A stretch of DNA of 60,514 nucleotides from Myxococcales bacterium (GCA_020846875.1 JADLDB010000108.1:1-60514); one strand, 5' to 3'; shown: positions 35,997-47,740, numbered from the stretch's first letter. Numbers and translations are program-made. The notes: a model not told the origin generated them from the letters alone.

Positions 35997-36632
35997 GTGT
36001 TCGGCCCCAAGCCCTACGACCGCGCCGAGGTGTGGGCCCAGGCCGAGCAGGCCCGCGGCAAGGGCCAGCGCAAGAAGGCCGTCGCCGCCTACCGCAGAAT
36101 CCTCGAGCAACAGCCCGACGACTGGCAGGTGCACGGCAAGCTGGCCCCGCTGCTGGTGGACGAGGACCCTCTGGACGCGTGGAACAGCTTCGAGAAGGCC
36201 GCGCAGGGCCACCTGGACAAGGGCTTCCTCGAGCGCGCGGTGGCCGTCTACCGCCAGGCGATGACCGAATTGCCCTTCATCCCCGAGGGCTGGGAGCAGC
36301 TCGCCTCCCTCTACCAGCGCAAGGGCCGCGCCCCCGACGCGGTGAAGGCGCTGGTCGAAGGACAGGCCCACTTCCGCAAGACGCCCGAGGACCGGCTGGT
36401 GGCCGAGCGCCTCCTCACCTCCGCCCTGGCGCTGGACGCCTGGCACGTCGACGCCACCGTCGACCTGGCCCGCCTGCTCAAGCGCCGCAAGGACGTGGCC
36501 GGCGCGGTGGCCCGCCTCGACGCCCTCGCCAGCCACCTCCCCGCAAGCCCTGCGCGAAGGCGCGTGCTGCGGGCCCGCCTGCAGGTGTCGTTCACCTTCC
36601 GGCACCTCTGGACGTGGCTGCGCGGGAAGTGA
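35997..36632 (+). CDS. TPR protein
   Basis: A 211-residue protein begins at GTG (MFGPKPYDRAEVWAQAEQARGKG) and contains several TPR-like units, for example QRKKAVAAYRRILEQQPDDW, LERAVAVYRQAMTELPFIPEGW and APDAVKALVEGQAHF. No signal peptide or enzymatic motif. It ends with a basic, aromatic tail (FTFRHLWTWLRGK). The ECF sigma gene begins 131 bp downstream, so they may be separate units. It probably acts as a cytoplasmic scaffold; partner unknown. Confidence 0.82.
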   Translation: MFGPKPYDRAEVWAQAEQARGKGQRKKAVAAYRRILEQQPDDWQVHGKLAPLLVDEDPLDAWNSFEKAAQGHLDKGFLERAVAVYRQAMTELPFIPEGWEQLASLYQRKGRAPDAVKALVEGQAHFRKTPEDRLVAERLLTSALALDAWHVDATVDLARLLKRRKDVAGAVARLDALASHLPASPARRRVLRARLQVSFTFRHLWTWLRGK

Positions 36633-36763
36633 TGAAACCAAGGGCGCGTTGGGGTGAAGGAACAGCAGGCAACCCCGCGTGTTGAAGAGCGTCACGGGGC
36701 CAAGGGGAGCTTCACGAAATGCGGCTTGACGGACCAGGGCAGAGGGTCGACGGTGGGCCGGTG

Positions 36764-37357
36764 ATGGAGCCCCCCGACGACGCCGCCTTGCTGGCGCGCG
36801 CCCAAGCCGGCGACGTCAGCGGCTTCGAGGCCCTGGTGGAGAAGCACAAGCACCGCGTCTACGCCCTGGCCCTGCGCATGTTGAACAGCGAGGCCGACGC
36901 CGCCGAGGTGACGCAAGAAGCCTTCCTGTCCGCCTTCCGCAACCTGCAGGAGTTCCGCGGCGACTCGCAGTTCGGCGCCTGGGTCCACCGCATCGCCGCC
37001 AACTTCGCGCTGATGCGCCTGCGCCGCCGCCGGACCGCCGGCGAGACGCTGGAGTCCGCCGTCGACACCGAGCCGGCCTTCAACGAGCGCGGCAGCCTGC
37101 TGGACGCGCCTTCCGAGTGGCGCGACGCCGAGACGGACGCGCTGGACGCCGAGCTGCGCGTCGCCATCGAGCGCGCCGCCGCCGGCCTGGCCGACGACTA
37201 CCGGCAGGTCTTCGTGCTGCGCGACCTCGAGGGCCTCAGCTACGAAGAAATCGCCGCCCTCACCGGCGACAGCGTGTCCGCCATCAAGAGCCGCCTCCAC
37301 CGCGCCCGCCTCTCCCTGCGCGCCGCCATCGACCGCTTCTACGAGGAGAAGGCCTGA
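36764..37357 (+). CDS. ECF RNA polymerase sigma factor
   Basis: A 197-residue sigma factor of the RpoE-like ECF type. Region 2 occupies about residues 10-80 (EALVEKHKHRVYALALRML, EAADVTQEAFLSAF-like stretch, FGAWVHRIAANFALMRLRRRR) and region 4 about 135-190 (LADDYRQVFVLRDLEGLSYEEIAALTGDS...KSRLHRARLSLR). No region 3. A GTG one codon upstream is an alternative start. The zinc-finger anti-sigma gene follows after 91 bp, a standard sigma/anti-sigma pair. The target regulon is unknown; the VWA and membrane genes just downstream are candidates. Confidence 0.94.
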   Translation: MEPPDDAALLARAQAGDVSGFEALVEKHKHRVYALALRMLNSEADAAEVTQEAFLSAFRNLQEFRGDSQFGAWVHRIAANFALMRLRRRRTAGETLESAVDTEPAFNERGSLLDAPSEWRDAETDALDAELRVAIERAAAGLADDYRQVFVLRDLEGLSYEEIAALTGDSVSAIKSRLHRARLSLRAAIDRFYEEKA

Positions 37358-37448
37358 ACATGTTTGCAGGTGGTCGCCACGGCGACGAAGTTCAGTTGCA
37401 TCAGGGGGACCTCGCGCGCACAGAATTGGCCGTTGGCCGCGCCTCACC

Positions 37449-37685
37449 ATGATCTCCTGCCGTGACAGCCTGCAGCTCCTGCTCGACTACGCCGAGGGCC
37501 ACCTGCCCGACGACGTGCGGGCGCGGCTCGAGCGGCACTTCGGCGACTGCCAGCCCTGCGAGGACTTCTTGAAGACGTACCGGGCCACGCCGGAGCTGTG
37601 CCGCAAGGCGCTGGAGGCGAAGATGCCCGAGGCGGTGGCCCAGAAGCTCTCTGCCTTCCTGAAGAAGGAGCTGGAGCGGAAGTAG
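37449..37685 (+). CDS. Zinc-finger anti-sigma factor (ZAS type), soluble
   Basis: A 78-residue protein with C4 and H30-x3-C34-x2-C37 (HFGDCQPC), the ZAS signature, and amphipathic helices on both sides. There is no transmembrane segment, so unlike RseA-type factors it is cytoplasmic. It should bind the sigma factor encoded just upstream and keep it inactive until a signal, perhaps redox or metal acting through the zinc site, releases it. The gap of 91 bp may hold its own start signals. A Lys-rich tail (KKELERK) ends the protein. Confidence 0.9.
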   Translation: MISCRDSLQLLLDYAEGHLPDDVRARLERHFGDCQPCEDFLKTYRATPELCRKALEAKMPEAVAQKLSAFLKKELERK

Positions 37686-37703
37686 CGCTCCCTCTCTCCT
37701 CCA

Positions 37704-37730
37704 TCGGTCAGCCGACCGACGGTCATTCAC
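37704..37730. repeat. Cluster of short GACCG/CGGTC inverted repeats
   Basis: Downstream of the anti-sigma gene, TCGGTCAGCCGACCGA (6-bp arms) overlaps GACCGACGGTC (5-bp arms), with further CCGAC copies up to about 37755. It may be a transcription stop or a binding site upstream of the VWA gene. There is no T-run. Confidence 0.35.
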
Positions 37731-37811
37731 CCGACCACCGACATTCGTCCGATGAGCGCGCGGCCGCGTGCGTGAGACCGTCTTCCTCGTCTCGCACCCA
37801 CCGGAGCCGCC

Positions 37812-39164
37812 ATGAACCTGACCAGGACGTTCCTCTCGCTCGCCGCCCTCCTCTCCGCGGCGACGGGCCTCGCCACCCTCCTCACGCCGCCCCCTCCGCA
37901 AGCGCCGCGCGGCACGCCTTCGGCCCACAGCGGCGGGATGACGGTGGAGGTGAGGAAGAGCCACGGCCTGGTGCACCCCGGCGCCGACGTCTTCGCCGAG
38001 GTCTCGGTGCGGCTGCCCGCGGAGGCGGCCCGGCCCGAGGCCCACGCGGTCAGCCTGGTGCTGGTGCTGGACCGCTCCGGCTCGATGGACGGCGTCAAGC
38101 TGGCGGACGCCAAGCGGGCGGCGCAGCGGCTCGTCTCACTCCTCGGCCCGGACGACGAGCTGGGCTTCGTGCACTTCGGCACCGACGTGGCGTCCACCCC
38201 GCGACGGAAGATGACGCCCGAGAACAAGGCGCAGCTCACCGCTGAAATCGCCGCGCTGCGCTGCGACGGCAGCACCAACATCTCCGCGGCGCTCGCGGCC
38301 GCCCACGAGGTGCTCCGCGGGGCCACGGGCGCGCAGCGGGTGGTGCTGGTGTCCGACGGGCAGCCCACCGCGGGCGACACCACCCCGGACGGGCTGGCGC
38401 AACTGGCGGACCGACTGCACGCGCAGGGCGTGACGGTGACGGCGCTGGGCGTGGGCCACGACTACGACGGCCCGCTGATGCAGCGGCTGGCCGAGCGCGG
38501 CGGCGGCATGTACGGCTACCTCGCCTCGGCGGCGATGCTGGAGGAGGTGCTGGGCAAGGAGCTCTCGGCCGCGCGGCGCGCCACGGTGCGCAACGTCGAG
38601 CTGGAGCTCGCCGTGGCCGACAGCCTCATCATCGCCGACGTGCCGGGCCGCAACCTGGAACGCCGGGGCTCTGCCGCGGTGGTGCAACTGGCGGACCTCC
38701 AGCCGGGCATGACGACGCGTGCCTGGGTGCACCTGCGCGCCTCGGACGTGCGCGCGGGGACACAGCCCACGCTGTCGGCCACCGTGCGCTGGCGCCGCCT
38801 CGAGGCGGACCTGGTGCTGCACGCCACCGTCTCGGCGCCCTTCCTGGCGGTGGATGACCCCCGGGCCGCCGAGGCCTCACGGGACGAAGCCGTCTTCTCC
38901 CAGGCGGTGACGGCGCTGGGCACGGTGAAGTTGGCCGCGGCCACCCAGGCCTACGAGCGCGGCGACGACACCAGCGCCCTCCTCTTCCTCGACAACGCGC
39001 GGCGCCTCTTCGCCATGTCCGCCGACGCGCTGGCGGGCGCCACCGAGGCGGACCGCATGCAGGCCGACTACGCGAGGGCCGACGCGGTGGAGCGCAAGAA
39101 GCTGTCGAAGGGGCTGGAGAAGAAGTTCATGAGCAGCTTCGGCAGAGAGAACGAAGGCTACTGA
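37812..39164 (+). CDS. Secreted or anchored VWA-domain protein
   Basis: A 450-residue protein with an N-terminal hydrophobic signal (MNLTRTFLSLAALLSAATGLATLL). The VWA domain (about residues 75-250) has an intact metal site: DRSGSM, then a Thr in CDGSTNIS, and the Asp in LVSDGQPT. It is followed by a beta-sandwich region (about 250-340) and a helical C-terminal part resembling VIT/VWA-type proteins. VWA domains bind ligands through a divalent cation. It is 126 bp downstream of the ZAS gene and 2 bp upstream of a membrane protein gene. Role unknown; a surface adhesion or envelope function is possible. Confidence 0.88.
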   Translation: MNLTRTFLSLAALLSAATGLATLLTPPPPQAPRGTPSAHSGGMTVEVRKSHGLVHPGADVFAEVSVRLPAEAARPEAHAVSLVLVLDRSGSMDGVKLADAKRAAQRLVSLLGPDDELGFVHFGTDVASTPRRKMTPENKAQLTAEIAALRCDGSTNISAALAAAHEVLRGATGAQRVVLVSDGQPTAGDTTPDGLAQLADRLHAQGVTVTALGVGHDYDGPLMQRLAERGGGMYGYLASAAMLEEVLGKELSAARRATVRNVELELAVADSLIIADVPGRNLERRGSAAVVQLADLQPGMTTRAWVHLRASDVRAGTQPTLSATVRWRRLEADLVLHATVSAPFLAVDDPRAAEASRDEAVFSQAVTALGTVKLAAATQAYERGDDTSALLFLDNARRLFAMSADALAGATEADRMQADYARADAVERKKLSKGLEKKFMSSFGRENEGY

Positions 39165-39166
39165 CG

Positions 39167-40138
39167 ATGCGCGCGCCGAAGGCAGTGACGCAGTTCTTCG
39201 CGGTGCGCTCGCCCGAGACGGTGGGCCGCACCCTGGCGGTGAGCGCCGCGGTGGGCGTGCTGGGAGCGGGCCTCGCGGCGGTGGTGGGAAGCGCCTCGCC
39301 CTTCCTCCCCGCGGCGCTGACGGCGGCCGGGCTGGTGGTGGCGCTGCCGCGCTTCGCCTCGGCGGGCCGGGTGGCCCTGGGGCTGGGCTTCCTGGTGCTG
39401 GCGCTGGCGTTGGGCCGCGAGCTGCCGTCGCTGCTGGTGCTGCCGGCCCTGCTGGGGCTGGCGCTCTCGCTGGAAGGGACGCCGGGGTGGAGCCGCGCCG
39501 CGCGCCTCCTGGGAGGGCCGGTGCTGGGCGCGCTGTGGGCGGCCGCCCTGGTGGAGGTGCTGCAGCCGTGGAGCCCGGCCACGCGCCTGCTGGAGCTGGC
39601 GCTGCGCGGCGCGGTGGGCCTCTTCCTGGGGGTGGGCCTCGTCGCGGCGCAGGTGGAGTGGGTGAGGGACCCCTTCGCCGAGCGCTTCACCGGCCGCTCC
39701 GCAGAGGTGTGGCAGCGCCTGACGCGGGCCCTCGCGCGGCTGCCCCGCGGTCCTGCGCGGAGTCGCCTGAAGGCGCAGGTGCAGGCGGTGGCGCTGCGGC
39801 TCCTGGCGCGGCTGGACGAGGCGCGCGACGTCACCGCCGCGCTGGCCACCGCGAACGCGCCGCTCCTGCGCGCCGAGCTGGAGGCCTTGAGCCAGCAACT
39901 GGAGAGCGCCGTGGACAGCGCCGCGCGGGCCCACCTCCTCGACGCGCTGCGCGCCCACAAGGACACCCTGGAGCAGGTGGACGGGCTGGAGCGGCAGCGC
40001 GAGCGGCTGGCGGCGCGGGCCGCGGCGGAGGTGGCCCGGCTGGAGCGCGCGGCCCTCTGCCTGGAGGTCGCGCCACCCACGGGCTCGCTGGCGACGCTGG
40101 CCGAGCGCCTCGCGCACCTCACCGCCGAGACGGCCTGA
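39167..40138 (+). CDS. Membrane protein with C-terminal coiled coil
   Basis: A 323-residue protein with about five hydrophobic helices in the N-terminal half (residues about 20-160: TLAVSAAVGVLGAGLAAVVG, ALGLGFLVLALALG and others). A long cytoplasmic or periplasmic helical region follows (about 170-315), rich in Glu, Arg and Ala, predicted to be coiled coil (LEALSQQLESAVDSAARAH, LEQVDGLERQRERLAARAA). No known family. It begins 2 bp after the VWA gene, so the two are co-expressed and may form a membrane complex. Confidence 0.82.
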   Translation: MRAPKAVTQFFAVRSPETVGRTLAVSAAVGVLGAGLAAVVGSASPFLPAALTAAGLVVALPRFASAGRVALGLGFLVLALALGRELPSLLVLPALLGLALSLEGTPGWSRAARLLGGPVLGALWAAALVEVLQPWSPATRLLELALRGAVGLFLGVGLVAAQVEWVRDPFAERFTGRSAEVWQRLTRALARLPRGPARSRLKAQVQAVALRLLARLDEARDVTAALATANAPLLRAELEALSQQLESAVDSAARAHLLDALRAHKDTLEQVDGLERQRERLAARAAAEVARLERAALCLEVAPPTGSLATLAERLAHLTAETA

Positions 40139-40189
40139 CGTGCCGAAGGCTGGGCGCCGGGCCGCAGGAGGGGCGCGCCAGGCGGAAGC

Positions 40190-40218
40190 GGCTCCCGCGA
40201 TTTCTCCGCGGGAGAGCC
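40190..40218. terminator. Strong hairpin after the VWA/membrane gene pair
   Basis: GGCTCCCGCG pairs with CGCGGGAGAGCC, apart from one bulge, around a TTTCTC loop. It lies between the membrane protein stop and the next lipoprotein start. No T-run; terminator role is plausible. Confidence 0.4.
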
Positions 40219-40239
40219 CGGCGGTAAAGTCGCGGGGGT

Positions 40240-42654
40240 GTGAGGCCGCTTCGGCTCTTCTGGTTGCTGGTCTTCGCGGTCACCGGCTGCGCGAAGGTGG
40301 CGGGCGACGCGCTCAAGGTGACGCTGCGCACCGCCGAGGCCCACGCCGACACCTGCTTCGAGGTCGAGGTCCGCGACGAGCAGGCGAGCCTGGCCTCGAC
40401 GCGCTTCCCGCGCGAGCAGGGCAGGACGAGCTACGTCGTCGCAGTCGCCCGTGACTTCCTGCCCCGGACGGTGCGGGTGAGCGCGAGGGCCCTGGCCGGG
40501 GCGGACTGCGCGAGCGCGACGCTCGTCAACGGGGTGGCCGAGTCCGTCAGCGCGACGTTCGACCCGCAGGCCCTCGTCGAGGTGCCGCTCTCACTCGAGG
40601 GCGGGGACGGCGACGGCGACGGCTTCGTGTCCATCGCCTCGGGGGGCCTCGACTGCGACGACGGCGACGAGCGGGTCTTTCCGGCCGCCGAGGAGCAGTG
40701 CAGCGGCCTGGCCGACCGCGACTGTGACGGCCGGCCGTCGTGCTCCGACGAGAGCTGCGCGGGGCGCCCGTGCGCGGGCGTGGGCGCGAAGCTGGCCTTC
40801 GTCACCGTGCCGGCGAGCGTCCGGCCCGGGGCGTGCAGCGGCGCGCTCGACGTCGAGGTGCGCGACGCGATGGATGTCCCCACCTCTCCGAGCGACGACG
40901 GGCCGCTCACCGTCTCGGGGCCCGTCACCTTCTTCGCCGGCGGGGCGTGCGCGGGCGCGCCCCTCACCGGCGCCGCGCTCGAGGCGCGCGCCGTCTTCTC
41001 GTTCATCGCCACGGCGCCCGGCCCGGTCACGCTGACCGCCAGCGCGCCGGGGCTCTCACCGGCGACGGCGACTGTCGAGGCGCTGTCGGGCCCGCCTTCG
41101 GGCCTCGCCCTGGGCGCGCAGGTCCGCGCGACGGTGGGCGCCTGCTCGCCGCAGTTGGTGGTCGGGCTCGTCGACGACGGAGGCTTTCGCAGCGTCCCCG
41201 CCGCGCCCGTGGTGGTGAGCCTGAGCAGCGACGCGGGCGCGCCCTTCGGCTTCTACGCCGACCTGCTGTGCACCCAGGCCATCTCCTCTCTCGTCGTCTT
41301 CGACGGCGGCGAGGCGACCTTCCACTTCCAGGGCCAGCGCGCGGGCGCCTTCCAGGTGCGGGCCGAGAGCCCGCAGCTCGGCTTCGCGGAGCAGGCCGCG
41401 CTGCTCGAGGCGGGCGCCGCGGCGACCGTGCAGCTCGCGCCTCCCGACGGCGGCGCTCTGCCTTCCGCGACCTGTGTCGGGCCCTTCGTGGTGAGCGCGG
41501 TGGACGCGTTCGGCAACCCTCTCGGGGCCCCGCAGGTGTCCGTGGACGCAGGCGCGGGCGTGGACGTGTTCACCAGCGCCGCCTGCACCACGCCCGGCGG
41601 CTCGGCGAGCTTCGGCGCCATCTTCCCCGACGAAGGTGCGTACACGCTCACCGCGACGGTGGGTGGCGTGTCGGCCACGCAGACGGTGCTGGTGCGGCAC
41701 CCGGGGCCGCAGGGCAGCGCCTGGCGCTGGCCGTTGGCGGTGAGCACCGGGGCGCGCGCGCCGCAGGGCGGCTACGACGGCTACACGCTGCTCGCGGCCT
41801 TCGACTCGCGCGCCGACGTCGACGCGGGCCGCATCGACGCGACGGGCTCCAACCTGCGCCTCTTCTTCCGCGCCGACGGAGGGTGGCGGGAGCTCGATCG
41901 CCTCGTCGAGGGCCTCGACACCGCCAGTACGGCCGTGCGCTTCCGCAGCCAGACCGACCTGCCCGACAACACGAGCGACGGCCGCTACTCGCTCTTCGCG
42001 GGGCCGTTCGACGGGGGCGCGCCGGCGGCGGACCCGAGCGCCGTCTACCTCTTCTTCGACGACTTCGAGGGCGGCTCGCTCGGCAAGTGGACCATTCGCA
42101 GCGGCACGCTCTGGGCGCTCGCGACGGACCAGGCGCACAGCGGCGCCAGCGCGCTCAGGCACACGGCGGAGACGGACGCGCACGCCGTCATCGAGGCGCA
42201 GCCGGCGCTGGCCGAAGCCGACGTCTTGTTCGAGGCGTGGTGGCGCACCAGCAACACCGGCGACACCGACTTCTCGCAGTGCGTGCGCATGCAGCCAGGG
42301 GAGCTCACCCAGTACGAGAGCAACGTCGAGGACACCGCGGGGTGGAACATCGCGCGCATGCAGCAGGGCGCCTGGGCCGAGCTGTCCCCCAACCGGAGTC
42401 CGCCCGCGCAGGGCACCTGGATGAGAATTGGCGTCAGCATCGCAGGGCGCGAGCTGCGCGTCTGGCGGGCCGGCGCGCAGATTACCCCCGCGAGCGGCGC
42501 GTTCCAGGTGCCTACGCCGGCGCTGGGCGGCGGCAACGTCGGCTTCCGCAAGTGGGACCTGGGCGGCTCGTTGTGGCTCGACGACGTCTCGGCGCGCCGC
42601 TACACCGAGCCCGAGCCGGCCGTCGTGGTGGGCGCGCCGTTCCTCACGCCGTGA
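40240..42654 (+). CDS. Lipoprotein with MopE-like motif, DUF2341 and concanavalin/LamG-like domain
   Basis: An 804-residue lipoprotein starting at GTG (MRPLRLFWLLVFAVTGC; lipobox VTGC). A MopE-type motif occurs at about residues 125-165 (GLDCDDGDERVFPAAEEQC, DRDCDG). Three Ig-like beta modules follow to about 485. The C-terminal part begins with a DUF2341-like domain (GSAWRWPLAV, YDGYTLLAAFDSRADVDAGRI) and ends with a LamG/concanavalin-like sandwich (FFDDFEGGSLGKW, VLFEAWWRTSNTG, LWLDDVSARRY). Such C-terminal pairs often bind carbohydrate in secreted proteins. It is probably displayed on the cell surface; the ligand is unknown. Confidence 0.87.
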   Translation: MRPLRLFWLLVFAVTGCAKVAGDALKVTLRTAEAHADTCFEVEVRDEQASLASTRFPREQGRTSYVVAVARDFLPRTVRVSARALAGADCASATLVNGVAESVSATFDPQALVEVPLSLEGGDGDGDGFVSIASGGLDCDDGDERVFPAAEEQCSGLADRDCDGRPSCSDESCAGRPCAGVGAKLAFVTVPASVRPGACSGALDVEVRDAMDVPTSPSDDGPLTVSGPVTFFAGGACAGAPLTGAALEARAVFSFIATAPGPVTLTASAPGLSPATATVEALSGPPSGLALGAQVRATVGACSPQLVVGLVDDGGFRSVPAAPVVVSLSSDAGAPFGFYADLLCTQAISSLVVFDGGEATFHFQGQRAGAFQVRAESPQLGFAEQAALLEAGAAATVQLAPPDGGALPSATCVGPFVVSAVDAFGNPLGAPQVSVDAGAGVDVFTSAACTTPGGSASFGAIFPDEGAYTLTATVGGVSATQTVLVRHPGPQGSAWRWPLAVSTGARAPQGGYDGYTLLAAFDSRADVDAGRIDATGSNLRLFFRADGGWRELDRLVEGLDTASTAVRFRSQTDLPDNTSDGRYSLFAGPFDGGAPAADPSAVYLFFDDFEGGSLGKWTIRSGTLWALATDQAHSGASALRHTAETDAHAVIEAQPALAEADVLFEAWWRTSNTGDTDFSQCVRMQPGELTQYESNVEDTAGWNIARMQQGAWAELSPNRSPPAQGTWMRIGVSIAGRELRVWRAGAQITPASGAFQVPTPALGGGNVGFRKWDLGGSLWLDDVSARRYTEPEPAVVVGAPFLTP

Positions 42655-42726
42655 GCCCCTGGTGGCCGTCAACCGCCCGCAGGCTCCCGGTAGAAGGGGC
42701 TGGCGGAGCCCTGCCGCGCGCTGGGG

Positions 42727-42978
42727 TCAGTAGATGGGCGGCAGGTCCTCTTCCCGCACGGCCGTCGCCGTGACGCCACGCACCTTCGCCTGGTGGGCCG
42801 CCTTGAAGAGCTGCTCCAGCGCGGCCAGCACCTGCGGGTGTTCCGGCGCGAAGGCCCGCGCGATGCGCAGGTTGCGGTCCGCCTCCTGGAAGCGGAAGCG
42901 CACCAGGTCGTCCATGCCCAGCCGGTAGAAGACCTCCACGAGGGCAAGGGGCGAGCGCGGCGAGGCGGGAGCAGTCAT
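42727..42978 (-). CDS. Small TPR-like protein
   Basis: An 83-residue protein starting MTAPASPRSPLALVEVFYR. It forms two or three helices resembling one TPR pair (RLGMDDLVRFRFQEADRNLRIARAF as two segments, then ALEQLFKAAHQAKV) and ends with an acidic/Pro tail (REEDLPPIY). No signal peptide. A longer form starting 22 codons upstream is possible. It converges with the DUF2341 lipoprotein gene, leaving 72 bp. Function unknown. Confidence 0.6.
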   Translation of the reverse strand: MTAPASPRSPLALVEVFYRLGMDDLVRFRFQEADRNLRIARAFAPEHPQVLAALEQLFKAAHQAKVRGVTATAVREEDLPPIY

Positions 42979-43294
42979 GGACACCTGTGGCGGTCGCCCC
43001 CCGGGCACGCCGTGAGTGAAGTTGTACCACGAGGCCTCTTCCACGGTTCAGCGTGACTGAAGGCGCGGCTGACGCACCTTCTCATCCCTGCCCTCTTCGC
43101 GGACGCATGGTCACTCGAATTCACAGGTTACGGCGTGACGCTCCTCGCTACCCGAGTCGACCGCGCTCCCACCTCGCGGCACCTTCGGCGCATGCGTCGC
43201 ACCGTCCTCTTCGGCCGCGCAGGGCTGGCGCGACCCCGAAGACTGCCACCGGGCAAGCTCGACACGCCCGGCGCTCCTCCACTACGAAGGCCCC
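42979..43294. other. Intergenic region between divergent genes
   Basis: This stretch separates the small TPR-like gene from the DUF2007 gene. It should hold promoters for both, but no convincing -35/-10 pair or repeat is seen. A longer N-terminus of the small TPR gene could use the first 66 bases. No RNA gene is visible. Confidence 0.5.
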
Positions 43295-43795
43295 ATGGCG
43301 CTGGAAGTGGTGCTTCGCACCTCCGACCCGTACGAAGCGCAGTCGGTGTGCGACCGCTTGAAGGCGGTGGGCATCGACGCGGTGCTGCAAGGCGCGGCCC
43401 AGGCCAGCCTGCTGGGAGTCGGCCAGCACCTCATCGAGCAACTGGTGCTCGTCCCGCAGGAGCAGCTGGCGCAGGCGAAGGCCTTCTTCGACTCGAAGCT
43501 GGTGCTGGACGGCACCCAGCCCACCGGCGAGTCGCTGGCCGACGCGGTGTGCGCGGTGCATGAAGAGCCGGCCGTGGCCACCTGTGCGCGCTGCGGCAAC
43601 TTCCTGTGCGCGAAGTGCGGCTCGCTGGGCACGCCGCCTTTGTGCGAGGACTGCGTGGAGCGCCATGAGCCGCCGGTGGCGCGCGGCACCTGGGCGAAGA
43701 ACCTGGCGAAGGGCTACCTCCTCCTCTACTCCCTGGGCATCGGCCTGGCGGTGCTGGTCACCCTGGTGGTGCTGTTCAAGCGCTTCGCCGACTGA
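43295..43795 (+). CDS. DUF2007 / zinc-ribbon membrane protein
   Basis: A 166-residue protein. The first about 70 residues resemble DUF2007, a small ferredoxin-like signalling domain (MALEVVLRTSDPYEAQSVCDR, HLIEQLVLVPQEQL). A B-box-like zinc region follows (CAVHEE, CARCGNFLCAKCGS, PPLCEDCVERH) with enough Cys/His for two zinc ions. One transmembrane helix near the C-terminus (YSLGIGLAVLVTLVVLFKRF) makes it a tail-anchored protein with a cytoplasmic zinc domain. The function of this domain pair is not known. Confidence 0.86.
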   Translation: MALEVVLRTSDPYEAQSVCDRLKAVGIDAVLQGAAQASLLGVGQHLIEQLVLVPQEQLAQAKAFFDSKLVLDGTQPTGESLADAVCAVHEEPAVATCARCGNFLCAKCGSLGTPPLCEDCVERHEPPVARGTWAKNLAKGYLLLYSLGIGLAVLVTLVVLFKRFAD

Positions 43796-43807
43796 AGCGA
43801 GGGTGCC

Positions 43808-44096
43808 TCACAACTGGAAGGCGACCTGGGCGTCTTCCCCCGCTACCACGGTGACGTCCTTGGTGGAGCGAATGGCCGGCTGCACCGCGCGGCTGTCGAT
43901 TTCCACCACGCAGGAGCCCGGCGCGCTGGAGGTGAGCGTGACGGTGCGTGCGCTGCACGTCTCCTGCTCCGCTTTCAGCGCCGGGGGACGATAGAGGGCG
44001 ACGTGGTACGGCAGCACCACGCCAGAAGGGCAGCCGGTGGCTCCCAACGTCCAGGTGACGACGACGTCCGCGGACCTGGGCCGGAGGGTGAGCGCG
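43808..44096 (-). pseudogene. Truncated duplicate of the lipoprotein gene at 47741-48400
   Basis: The sequence encodes SADVVVTWTLGATGCPSG through GEDAQVAFQL, nearly identical to the C-terminal half of the intact lipoprotein 3.6 kb away, on the same strand. About ten base changes and one 27-bp in-frame difference are seen by eye. The signal peptide, lipobox and first half are missing; the open frame extends only a few unrelated codons upstream (MRKECALTL). It is probably a non-functional leftover of a duplication; it might still be translated as about 100 residues, but without an export signal. Confidence 0.8.
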
Positions 44097-44217
44097 CACT
44101 CTTTCCGCACGCGACCTCCGGCCCTGGCCTTCGCGTCGGCCTAGACTCACACCGCATGGGAACGCGCACGTCCGCTCCAGCCAGCCCGGCCACCCTGCCC
44201 GCGCTCGGAGCTCTGCC

Positions 44218-47154
<2,937 letters not shown>

Positions 47155-47235
47155 GCAAGCCTGCCACCGTGTGGGGGTGTCCTGGTTTGACAAAGGGAGG
47201 GTGGGCAGCGCTTTTCCGGGGACAGAAAATGCTGC

Positions 47236-47721
47236 ATGGCACCCATCAACCGGACCCGAAGCGTCGCCGTCGCCGCCCCGTCCACCCCGGACGTGAAGCC
47301 CGCCGTCCAGAAGCCGAGCGCGGGGACTGCCGTCTCTCGCGCGGCGCTGATGTCGGGCGTGTCGGTGGCAGTGCAGCAGCGCCTCAACGGGCCGAAGGCG
47401 GCGGTGAATGTGCAGTCGTTCAACGGCTTCAGTCCGACGCCCCGATTGGGGCCAAACCTCTTCCCTTCGGGGCCGACGATGGGGCCTCCGACGATGGGGC
47501 CTCCGACGATGGGGCCTCCGACGATGGGGCCTCCGACGATGGGGCCTCCGACGATGGGGCCTCCGACGGTGGAGCCTTCGCCGAGCGGGCCGACCATCGG
47601 TGGCCCCGAGGGCGAAGACGGCGGGACTTCGAAGAACGGCGGCAGTGGTGGCAACTCGGGCAGCCGTGGTGGGGGCGGCTCCAGCGGCGGCGGCGGGATG
47701 ACGCCGCCCTTCATTCTCTGA
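47236..47721 (+). CDS. Pro/Gly-rich leaderless protein with TMGPP repeats
   Basis: A 161-residue protein starts MAPINRTRSVAVAAPSTPD, a leader-free Ala/Pro/Thr-rich N-terminus. The middle has six exact TMGPP units and one variant (TVEPS), followed by a Gly/Ser-rich end (GGSGGNSGSRGGGG) and MTPPFIL. No catalytic motif. It resembles an extended, flexible linker or surface filament component. It begins 81 bp after the kinase gene. The purely low-complexity composition calls for caution, but the frame is clean and the codon bias is normal. Confidence 0.6.
   Translation: MAPINRTRSVAVAAPSTPDVKPAVQKPSAGTAVSRAALMSGVSVAVQQRLNGPKAAVNVQSFNGFSPTPRLGPNLFPSGPTMGPPTMGPPTMGPPTMGPPTMGPPTMGPPTVEPSPSGPTIGGPEGEDGGTSKNGGSGGNSGSRGGGGSSGGGGMTPPFIL
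47476..47580 (+). repeat. 15-bp tandem repeat, six perfect copies plus one variant
   Basis: The unit ACGATGGGGCCTCCG repeats six times without change (47476-47565), then once with several changes. It encodes TMGPP. Exact copies suggest recent expansion by slippage, so the number may vary between strains; multiples of 15 keep the frame. Confidence 0.9.
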
Positions 47722-47740
47722 ACTGAGGGCCTCATCCGCG

